Positions 19,935-26,530 of a stretch of DNA of 29,862 nt are shown piece by piece. Position numbers and translations under genes: made by a program. How positions within the stretch are numbered: position 1 is the stretch's first letter; each line of letters opens with the position of its first letter. Source of the DNA: a virus; IMG/VR virus record IMGVR_UViG_3300025112_000117, positions 1 through 29,862 of that record; one strand, 5' to 3'. Below the pieces are notes generated by a model that saw only the letters and a list, made by a program, of their open reading frames with translations, was not told the origin of the DNA and did no database searches.

Positions 19935-20692
19935 GTGCGGTTGCGCTTGTCTCGCATATTCTCGATGCTCTTGACCATGCGGAGGTTGACGGCCCTGAGT
20001 GCGCCGGGCATGATCTCGGCTTCATACTTGTTGGCGAACGGGATCTGGTTGGCGATCTCTCGCCATGGCTTCCACTCTGATCCGCCCTTGTCGGAGTCCG
20101 AATACTTGAGCTCGCCTTTGGTGGTGCCGCCGCTCACCGTTCGCTTTGGGGGCTTGCCGAGTCTGCGAAGAACGCCGACCCATCCCGAGCGAAGAAACCC
20201 ACGGCCCGGGGTTTGGATCTTCGTGTTTTTCCATACCGGGGAAACAAACTCCTTGCCAGACTTGATCAGCCCCCGGTCGTGTGCGTTCTGCATGGACAAC
20301 GGGACCGGCTTGTCGGTGATGGAACCATCGCGGCGCGTGACGTGTGCCCACACGGGTTTGACGAGCTTGGACCGTTTCCGCCAGTTGTTCCACGCGCGCG
20401 GCTTCAGGCTCCGTCGTTCATTCTGGTTCAGCTTGCGCTCGACGGTTTTCGGAGCGACCCGCGTCCGTCCCTTCGGGCGCCCTTTGCCACGCGGTGAGAC
20501 GCCCTTGCCTTTCATGGCCTCGAAGGCGAAGTCACGGGCCGCGTTCTTGATCACGAGCTCTTGATCTCGGTTGGTTTCCTTTGCCATCAGGACCACAAGA
20601 TCCTGAAAAGCCTTGACGTCACGGGGGTCGATCTCCACGCCAAACGACTTGGCAGATCCCCCCGTAACGCCGGTGTTTCTGGCAACAGCCAT
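19922..20692 (-). CDS. Head-tail joining / minor tail protein, HK97 gp10-like
   Basis: A 256-residue, very basic protein. DVKAFQDLVVLMAKETNRDQ and VIKNAARDFAFEAMKGKG at the N-terminus and FANKYEAEIMPGALRAVNLR at the end fit the HK97 gp10 / lambda gpZ-type tail completion family, in which N- and C-terminal helices surround a basic middle. The middle, with SPRGKGRPKGRTRV and many Lys and Arg, is longer than in most family members. It starts directly after the upstream stop (TAGATG). Assigned by pattern and gene order. Confidence 0.65.
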   Translation of the reverse strand: MAVARNTGVTGGSAKSFGVEIDPRDVKAFQDLVVLMAKETNRDQELVIKNAARDFAFEAMKGKGVSPRGKGRPKGRTRVAPKTVERKLNQNERRSLKPRAWNNWRKRSKLVKPVWAHVTRRDGSITDKPVPLSMQNAHDRGLIKSGKEFVSPVWKNTKIQTPGRGFLRSGWVGVLRRLGKPPKRTVSGGTTKGELKYSDSDKGGSEWKPWREIANQIPFANKYEAEIMPGALRAVNLRMVKSIENMRDKRNRTWRS

Positions 20693-21082
20693 CTAGTACT
20701 GCTTCACCCCGATCATGGACACGGACGAGGATATCCCACCGTCCGCGGTGAAAATCGTGGTCGCCGTGATGGTCAGCGTGGCAGTGACGTACCGATTCAT
20801 CTTCCGCGTGTCGAGCCTGATGAGCTCGTCAGCCGCGGCGTTGCCAACGCTGGTGAACCCGCCCCCGGTCACGTCTGCGAACGTGGTGCCGGCCGCGGAG
20901 TCCTGAATGGCAAAGGCGAGTGCTTCCTTGCCGTCGGTCCCCGTAGCGCCCTGGCTGACCAGGTGAAAAGCTACCTCACCTGTGTACCCTTTCAGGTCCA
21001 CGCGCGAGCCGGTGGCAGTGAGGCTGTAGCCAGTTGCGGGGAGGCAGGTTTCGGATACTGCATTGAGTCCCGGTGCGATCAT
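20693..21082 (-). CDS. Virion protein after the capsid gene (129 aa)
   Basis: The sequence has SRVDLKGYTGEVAFHLVSQG, EALAFAIQDSAAGTTFADVT and MNRYVTATLTITATTI, a pattern I recognise from small structural proteins often placed just after the major capsid gene (a GY...V.F.V.... plus DG..F.DV.... and RYVR.T.T). It is probably a head or head-tail beta protein. GGGAG lies 9 nt before the ATG. It is not the decoration protein gpD of lambda by size or pattern. The function remains open. Confidence 0.6.
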   Translation of the reverse strand: MIAPGLNAVSETCLPATGYSLTATGSRVDLKGYTGEVAFHLVSQGATGTDGKEALAFAIQDSAAGTTFADVTGGGFTSVGNAAADELIRLDTRKMNRYVTATLTITATTIFTADGGISSSVSMIGVKQY

Positions 21083-21118
21083 GTTATGGGTCTCCCATGT
21101 TGGGTCTGTTGTGAGTGC

Positions 21119-22951
21119 TCAGGTGCCGGTGACGTTGGTGGCGTAGCAGAACGCCTGCCCGTAGCGCCAGAGGTAGTCGATGTCCTGGAAGATGGTCAGG
21201 CGGATGCGGCCGGTGGCAGACGAGCTATAGGGGTCTACGAGCACGTCGATGCCGCCCCAGCTCGCCTGAATGCCCTGGGACCAATCCCCGAATATGATGG
21301 TGTTCGCGGCAGACTGGTTAGTGGACACGGCACGGAATCCGGCGATCTGACCATCGGCCCACACGAACTGAGCGGTGGACGTGGATTTGTCCTTGGCCAT
21401 CAGCGTCGCGCGAACGGCCGGGGTCGTCACGTACACGGACGAGTCCGTGAGCGTATTGTCCTCGGCGTTCTCCTTCATAAAGCTCAGCATGTTCGCCCAT
21501 GTCGGAGTCGCGGAGATCGTGGTTGTGTTGATGCTCGAAGCCGAGAGGATGCCCAAAGGCTGACCGGCGGTTCCGGCGCCCTGAAGTCCAGCCACGTCGA
21601 TAGCGACGGCTGCGACCTTGGCCATGTCCTCACGCATCAGGCTTTCGATGTCGGGGCTCGCCTGCACGGTCATTCGACGGGATACCTCGGTGAGCACGCC
21701 ATTGGTATGAGGCGTGAGCTTCCGAGAGCCGAACGTGGGCTGGCTCTCTGTGATCGAGTCGTCTTCGCCGAGCCAGTAGGAGGTACTGCCGGTGAGTTGG
21801 ACGGGGATGTCCACATCGCCGACGAGGCCGGTCATGGACCGGAGTCCGAGTTGCGGCAGGATGAGTTGGTTTCGGAGCAACTCGATGAACGATCCGGCCA
21901 TGTAGTCGGTCGCGATCAGGTTGCCGCCTGACGTACTGGCAAGGACGTCACGCTGTGCAAAGCGCGGGTCTGGGGCGGCGAGGACATCGTATGGAATCCG
22001 CATTCCCTGCTGCGCCCCGCTCGGGCTCTTGCGCGTGGCCTCGGTGCTGATTTCGCGATACCAGTCGTTCTGGTAACTGTCTTGGGGGTCCTGGGTGCGG
22101 ATGAGCTCGATGAAGGAGAATCGCTTAACCTCCTCTTCACTCATCCCGATACGTGGGTCCTCGGTCTGCGGAGCCGGTTGCTCCTTGGCGCGCTTCTTGA
22201 GGATGTCCAAGACGCTGGCCTGGAAGTCGCGCAATCCCGTCCCCTCAGACGCTGCGGTGATGGCCTCGTCGGAGAGATTGTGCGCCTTGCCGATGGCGAG
22301 GATTTCACGGACACGGTTGCGGTCTTCTGCCTGGATGGACGCCTCGTCAATGGCGGGCGCCTCCGACGGAGTTTGAACGGTCAGTTCCTCGGGCATTTCG
22401 GGTGCCTCCTTGATTGTTTCCGGCTGGTCCAGACTGCGACCGACTCCCACGCTCATATCGGCGGGTATGCTGACGAACGAGATCTCGTGCGGGGTCCACC
22501 GCGCACGAAATGTGTCAGGCTCATCTCCCTCGCCTTCCTCGACGCGCTCAAGTTGGTCGATCTGATAGCCGACTGATATGTGTCTGCGGATACGGTCTTC
22601 CACGTCCTGGCGTGTGTCCTGCCCGAGCGCCGACTTGGAAAAGCGTACCACCGCTCTTCCTCTCCTGTCGGAGTCGATGCTCGCAGAGTCCACTACTCCA
22701 GCGTGGTCGGCCGTGTCGTGGTTGATCAAAACAGCCGCGCCGTCGTCCATGCGGCCCATGTCTACAGACTCGGCATCGTGGTCGAGCACCTCGAAGCCGA
22801 ACCACCGCAAGACGGGCGCCTCTGACGAGAAGGCGACCTTGACAGTACCGCCTTCGGCGTCGATGTCTTCGGCGCGGATGGTGTCCTGCATCTCGCGATG
22901 CTGTAGGCCGTCACTCGCCAGGCGGGATAGGATTTCCTGTATTTCCGGCAT
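21119..22951 (-). CDS. Prohead protease fused to HK97-fold major capsid protein
   Basis: A 610-residue polyprotein. Residues 20-172 are an S78 (HK97-type) prohead protease with the likely triad His78 (VLINHDT), Ser126 (ISVGY) and Glu156 (HEISFVSIPAD). Residues about 180-270 are charged and helical (EASIQAEDRNRVREILAIGK), probably the scaffold or delta domain. From about 270 the HK97-fold coat follows, with MSEEEVKRFSFIELIRTQ, NLIATDYMAGSFIELLRNQL, GLQGAGTAGQPLGILSA and IFQDIDYLWRYGQAFCYA. The protease would cut itself and the scaffold out during head maturation. AGGGG lies before ATG 22951, which overlaps the portal gene by 41 nt. Internal ATG 22891 is a less supported start. Confidence 0.9.
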   Translation of the reverse strand: MPEIQEILSRLASDGLQHREMQDTIRAEDIDAEGGTVKVAFSSEAPVLRWFGFEVLDHDAESVDMGRMDDGAAVLINHDTADHAGVVDSASIDSDRRGRAVVRFSKSALGQDTRQDVEDRIRRHISVGYQIDQLERVEEGEGDEPDTFRARWTPHEISFVSIPADMSVGVGRSLDQPETIKEAPEMPEELTVQTPSEAPAIDEASIQAEDRNRVREILAIGKAHNLSDEAITAASEGTGLRDFQASVLDILKKRAKEQPAPQTEDPRIGMSEEEVKRFSFIELIRTQDPQDSYQNDWYREISTEATRKSPSGAQQGMRIPYDVLAAPDPRFAQRDVLASTSGGNLIATDYMAGSFIELLRNQLILPQLGLRSMTGLVGDVDIPVQLTGSTSYWLGEDDSITESQPTFGSRKLTPHTNGVLTEVSRRMTVQASPDIESLMREDMAKVAAVAIDVAGLQGAGTAGQPLGILSASSINTTTISATPTWANMLSFMKENAEDNTLTDSSVYVTTPAVRATLMAKDKSTSTAQFVWADGQIAGFRAVSTNQSAANTIIFGDWSQGIQASWGGIDVLVDPYSSSATGRIRLTIFQDIDYLWRYGQAFCYATNVTGT

Positions 22952-24383
22952 TGTTTACCCCTTTATCAGTAACCACTTTTGTCAACCCGAACTCGGCTGC
23001 GAGCGTCTCGTCGGACTGGATGCGCTCGTAGATTTCGCGTAGTTCCATGCCCGACTGCTCGGCTACTATGGTGGTGTCATCCATCCACAGATTGCCGCGG
23101 GCGATCTCGTTCGCCTGAAGATCCTTGAGCGGGTCCACCCATGCCCAGCGGCGGGGCTGCCAGGTGTCCGCGTGAAACTTCTCCATCTTCGACAGCGGCA
23201 GGTTGCTCATGCCCGATGTCAGGAACATCTCCAGCCACACCGCGAAGATGCGCCGGTTCCAGTGCCGGATCATCCATTCCTGGTTCGCGATCCACTCGTC
23301 ACGCTCGGCTAACTTGCCCTCTCGTAGGCTGGAGAAGTTGACTCCTTCCAGGTCGTTGGCCAGTCCGTTGTAGGTGACGCCCAGCCCCGAACTGATCCCC
23401 CGCAGAGCGCCTTTCACGAAGTCGGCAAACGCGGTGGTCGGATGAGTCGGGTCCCACTGAGTAATGTCCCAGCCGGTGGGCAGTTTCTCGAACGTGCCGG
23501 GGGAAACGTCTGTGACCGGCATATTAACGTCCGAATTATCCGCCTGGAGCTCTTCGCCGGGCATGTATTTGTAAAAACCCATCTTGCTGGCACCGAGGCG
23601 AGCGGCCACGGTCTCGGCTTCGATGTAGCCTTCGAGCATATTGAGCCGGGGCATGGATGCCGCAGCCCAGGAGATGCCGCGCACGGCGCCGGGTCGCTCG
23701 GTTTTCTTCAGGAGGATCATGTCCTCCCGGCCCACCCGCTGGCGTTTGTTTGCGCGGCGCTTGCTCGTCCAGTTCCCTGGATGACTGCCGTCCAGCCAGT
23801 ACGCCTGCGGCACACCGAGGCTGTCCATCTCGACAGCCATGTACACTGAGCGCCCGCCTTTAAGCTCCTCGCAATACTGGTCATCTAGGTAGTCACCTTC
23901 GAGCAGACGCATCGTGAATCCATACGGGTTCTCGGCACCTTTCATCAGTAGGGAGATGCATTCGCCATCGCGGGCTGTGGAACGTAGCGCGAGCTTGCTG
24001 GCCTCGGTGAACGTCATTCCGCCGACTGTGGCGTAGTGACAAGACCAGTCGTGCCACGCCTCTTCGATGATGCGGTTAGCCCCGGTGTCGGGCGTGCCGT
24101 TGGGGTCTTTGATACGCATCTGAAGCTTGATGCCGCGCCCGATGACGTTGTTTTCGAGCATGCCGAGATATTTGCGAAAATAGTCGTTGTTCTGCTCCAG
24201 CGTCCGCGCGCGTTCGCGGATAGGCCGCAGCCCGCCCTTGAGTTCGGCGTTGGCATCGCTCGCACTAAACGCCCAGTCCTCGGTGAGGCGGGTTTTCTTG
24301 GCAGCATTCCAGGCGCGGGCATATGATTGCCGCCTTGCAGCCCTGCGCCCTGCCAGCCGTTTCAGCCGATCAAGAAACGTCAT
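22911..24383 (-). CDS. Portal protein, lambda gpB family
   Basis: A 490-residue portal. Family traits are the N-terminal ARRQSYARAWNAAKKTRLTE, then SASDANAELKGGLRPIRERA and NNDYFRKYLGMLENNVIGRG, GYIEAETVAARLGASKMGFY, FVKGALRGISSGLGVTYNGL and NFSSLREGKLAERDEWIANQ. It forms the twelve-subunit ring through which DNA enters the head and to which the tail is joined. The gene overlaps the end of the gpW-like gene by 14 nt and has GAGG 10 nt before the ATG. The C-terminus ends in a soft Asn/Gly/Pro tail. Full length for the family. Confidence 0.93.
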   Translation of the reverse strand: MTFLDRLKRLAGRRAARRQSYARAWNAAKKTRLTEDWAFSASDANAELKGGLRPIRERARTLEQNNDYFRKYLGMLENNVIGRGIKLQMRIKDPNGTPDTGANRIIEEAWHDWSCHYATVGGMTFTEASKLALRSTARDGECISLLMKGAENPYGFTMRLLEGDYLDDQYCEELKGGRSVYMAVEMDSLGVPQAYWLDGSHPGNWTSKRRANKRQRVGREDMILLKKTERPGAVRGISWAAASMPRLNMLEGYIEAETVAARLGASKMGFYKYMPGEELQADNSDVNMPVTDVSPGTFEKLPTGWDITQWDPTHPTTAFADFVKGALRGISSGLGVTYNGLANDLEGVNFSSLREGKLAERDEWIANQEWMIRHWNRRIFAVWLEMFLTSGMSNLPLSKMEKFHADTWQPRRWAWVDPLKDLQANEIARGNLWMDDTTIVAEQSGMELREIYERIQSDETLAAEFGLTKVVTDKGVNNAGNTGNPIPPGE

Positions 24384-24924
24384 CTGAGGTAAACCTCACA
24401 TATATCTTGTTGGTCGGTTGCTCGCCACGGCGCACCCGGCGTTTGTCCTCGTTGCGCAGAACGTCGAACTTGAGACGCTTCATCAGCTCGTATCGGGTCT
24501 GGAGTAGATCGGGGTCACGGGCCAGCGCGGCGTCAGACTTCATAATCTGGACGATGTTGTTGTACATCGCCTCGACGTCTGCCTCGACGTTGACCGAATG
24601 GTAGTTGGTGTCGGTGCTCGCCGGATCGCGGACGACACTGAGCGAATCTTTCCCCACGATGGCGCGGAAACTCTCGCCCGTTACAGACGCAGTCCACTCG
24701 TAATCGCCGGGGAGAAGGTTCGCGGTGTCGGTCGCTGCAATGTTGACCTCGAACGCCGATCCGGTGACAGTCGCCTGCACCGTCATCGACGAGGGTCCGC
24801 GCAGCGTGTAGGTGAGCGTCCAGTCGGACGTCGGGTAGGAGTCGTAGGTTTTTTGCCAGCGCACCGAATCGCCCTGGAAGAACTCCATAGGCTCGTTGGT
24901 TGCCGCGTCAAACGTCACAGCCAT
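24370..24924 (-). CDS. gpW-like connector with N-terminal beta domain
   Basis: From ATG 24924, set by AGGAGG 7 nt upstream, the protein has 184 residues. The N-terminal 110 residues are a beta domain: FFQGDSVRWQKTYDSYPTSD, WTLTYTLRGPSSMTVQATVT and LPGDYEWTASVTGESFRAIV. The C-terminal 70 residues are helical and end RGEQPTNKIYVRFTSDD, which resembles the end of gpW-type head-tail connectors. In lambda, W lies between A and B, as this gene lies before the portal. A role at the portal-tail joint is likely; the beta domain may be an added decoration or adhesion part. Confidence 0.65.
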   Translation of the reverse strand: MAVTFDAATNEPMEFFQGDSVRWQKTYDSYPTSDWTLTYTLRGPSSMTVQATVTGSAFEVNIAATDTANLLPGDYEWTASVTGESFRAIVGKDSLSVVRDPASTDTNYHSVNVEADVEAMYNNIVQIMKSDAALARDPDLLQTRYELMKRLKFDVLRNEDKRRVRRGEQPTNKIYVRFTSDDVS

Positions 24925-24937
24925 GGGCTGGCCTCCT

Positions 24938-24973
24938 GTAGATCGTGTGTCTACCAAAGGCCGAAAACGTCAA
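24938..24973 (-). promoter_or_regulatory. Possible promoter/operator restarting the head operon
   Basis: Downstream of the terminator the minus strand has TTGACG (24973-24968) and, after 14 nt, TAGACA (24953-24948), a spacing shorter than ideal. A 5-bp inverted repeat, GTAGA and TCTAC (24938-24954), covers the putative -10. This would supply the connector and portal genes after termination at 24982-25011. It is weak as a sigma-70 site and may need an activator. Confidence 0.35.
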
Positions 24974-24980
24974 CCTAGGG
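24950..24980 (-). repeat. 31-nt motif, copy B
   Basis: Minus strand CCCTAGGTTGACGTTTTCGG onward to GGTAGA. It shares 25 of 31 positions with copy A at 14886-14916. It lies between the terminator and the connector gene and contains the candidate -35 box TTGACG. A shared regulator or late-promoter element is possible. Confidence 0.4.
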
Positions 24981-24981
24981 C

Positions 24982-25011
24982 AAAAAAAGAGCCCCGGTGA
25001 CAAGCCGGGGC
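24982..25011 (-). terminator. Intrinsic terminator after the terminase/ATP-grasp genes
   Basis: On the minus strand GCCCCGG (25011-25005), a 7-nt loop and CCGGGGC (24997-24991) form a perfect 7-bp GC stem followed by TCTTTTTTT. This is a textbook rho-independent terminator for leftward transcription. It lies about 75 nt after the stop of the Cys-rich miniprotein gene and splits the late genes into two parts. Confidence 0.88.
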
Positions 25012-25087
25012 CAAGGGAGGAGGCGGACAGGATGCGCGAACCGTCCGCGCCATTACCATAGCAGAACGGGCTGTGGATTGCAATAGG

Positions 25088-25315
25088 TCACAGATACCAC
25101 ACCGGCAGAGCGCAGTCCTCGGCCCGGGGCTCGAACCACCCGCGGTCACTGCCGCACATGTTCTCATCGTTGACCATCACCACGGCTGTGGGCCAGATGT
25201 GGGGAGGCAGTAGTAACCGCGGCTCGGCACCCGGTGCCATACAGCGCAGCCACGTCTCTGGGTCAATGCGGAATACATGGTCGCAGTTATCACACCCGTG
25301 GTCGTGGTGTTGCAT
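25088..25315 (-). CDS. Cys/His-rich miniprotein after ATP-grasp gene (75 aa)
   Basis: MQHHDHGCDNCDHVFRIDPE carries a CxxC with flanking His, enough for a zinc site, followed by ETWLRCMAPGAEPRLLLPPH and a Trp-rich end (RGWFEPRAEDCALPVWYL). The start lies 3 nt after the ATP-grasp stop and the gene is followed by the terminator, so it is the last gene of this unit. No family is recognised. A metal-binding partner or substrate peptide of the ATP-grasp enzyme is a testable idea, since some ATP-grasp ligases act on small peptides encoded next to them. Confidence 0.55.
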   Translation of the reverse strand: MQHHDHGCDNCDHVFRIDPETWLRCMAPGAEPRLLLPPHIWPTAVVMVNDENMCGSDRGWFEPRAEDCALPVWYL

Positions 25316-25318
25316 CTC

Positions 25319-26518
25319 TTATCCCATCACCAACTCAATGTTCTCGATAGCCGCCTCGGCCGCTTCCTGTGCCGCGTTGCGCGTGGCCCCCGTTGCCATC
25401 ACGCACCCCAGCCGGTCGGAGTGTGACCGCACCTCGGTGACCCGTTGACCAGCCCGCGCGCGGATGTCCACCAGTAGCAACCCGCGCCACGAGTCCAGGT
25501 CGGCCACTCCGCGGATGGCGAGGATCTCGCCCAGCTTCCCGGGGAACAGATACCGTTGGCACACGTGGGTGTTGCAACTCGGCGCCAGGTCGGCCCGTGT
25601 CAGGCGGTCACCAACGCACTGCCGGATAGCCAAGGAGACCAGATTGACACCAGTCGCGGCAGGGATCTGGAACGCGGCGAAATGCCCACCCGACAGTCGC
25701 GCGTGCATCTCGACGATGATGACGTCATCAGCGGTAGCGATCATGTCGGCCTTAACCGGGCCAGTGGTCAGGCCCATGGCGCGGGCGTGGTCCTCGAATC
25801 GCATGGCGATCAGTCGCCGTGCCGGGTCGGTCAGGTCTGCCGGCATGTCGCCACCGTCCTCGATGATGTAGGGAGCGAACTGGCCCCACCGCGAGTAGTT
25901 GCGGTCGCTGATGCCCACGATACGCGCCGTGTGATCGTCACCTACTACCATCCCCTCCACCGATATCTGTTGTCCATGCACGATCTGCTCGGCGATGGCA
26001 ACGCCCGAGGTAGAGCTCTCTATGGCTCGGTGCCATGCAGTGGTCAGTCCTGCGGGCTCGGTGACCACAGACACACCACGCGAGCCACGCCCGTCAGGTG
26101 GTTTGACAATGATCGGGTAGTCGGGGTCGGTCAGGTCCACCGCGGGGGCCATGTGGGCACGCCCCATGCCGCGACCGGCCTCACGCTGGAGGATCTTGTT
26201 TGCTGCGATCCGTGCCGCCTCGTTGGAGATCGACACCAGGCCGCGCGCGTTGGCCACTGCCGCCACGGTCATTGGCACATCACAGCCAAGGCTGAACACG
26301 CCACACAGCGGACCATTGAACCGCTCCCACTTCTCGGCCTCACGTAGGGTGCCTTCGATGTCATAGGTGGACACGCACGCCTCGTGTGCCGCCTGCTCCA
26401 GTCCCGGTGCTGACGCATCACTGTCGGTGCAGAATACGTCCAGCCCGAGTGCGGTCGCCTCTGAGATCCCGGGCAGTGACTCGATGCCGCCGCCAATCAT
26501 CATTATTGTTCCCTGCAT
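25319..26518 (-). CDS. ATP-grasp ligase, carbamoyl-phosphate-synthase/PylC-like fold
   Basis: A 399-residue enzyme. The N-terminal pre-ATP-grasp fold has MMIGGGIESLPGISEATALG and VFCTDSDA. The ATP-grasp core has PIIVKPPDGRGSRGVSVV (Lys139 and the Gly-rich loop), VAIAEQIVHGQQISVEGMVV, GPVKADMI, and VIIVEMHARLSGGHF with Glu270 and His272 where Asn is more usual. The C-terminus resembles biotin-carboxylase-type end domains (TEVRSHSDRLGCVMATGATR). ATP-grasp enzymes activate a carboxylate as acyl phosphate and join it to an amine, thiol or other nucleophile. The substrate is unknown. GAGG 5 nt upstream sets the start. It sits between terminase and portal, an unusual place for a metabolic enzyme. 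Confidence 0.85.
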   Translation of the reverse strand: MQGTIMMIGGGIESLPGISEATALGLDVFCTDSDASAPGLEQAAHEACVSTYDIEGTLREAEKWERFNGPLCGVFSLGCDVPMTVAAVANARGLVSISNEAARIAANKILQREAGRGMGRAHMAPAVDLTDPDYPIIVKPPDGRGSRGVSVVTEPAGLTTAWHRAIESSTSGVAIAEQIVHGQQISVEGMVVGDDHTARIVGISDRNYSRWGQFAPYIIEDGGDMPADLTDPARRLIAMRFEDHARAMGLTTGPVKADMIATADDVIIVEMHARLSGGHFAAFQIPAATGVNLVSLAIRQCVGDRLTRADLAPSCNTHVCQRYLFPGKLGEILAIRGVADLDSWRGLLLVDIRARAGQRVTEVRSHSDRLGCVMATGATRNAAQEAAEAAIENIELVMG

Positions 26519-26530
26519 GGTGTCCTCATG

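Noticed and set aside
20561-21931. 456-codon plus-strand frame antisense to the capsid region
   Set aside because: Long open antisense frames are common in GC-rich DNA. The minus strand here holds the capsid, a virion protein and the gp10-like gene with strong family patterns.
22949-22986. TTGACA with a downstream TAAAGG before the protease-capsid gene
   Set aside because: The spacing is 14 nt and the sequence lies in the conserved-length end of the portal gene; it resembles the other TTGACG sites only loosely.
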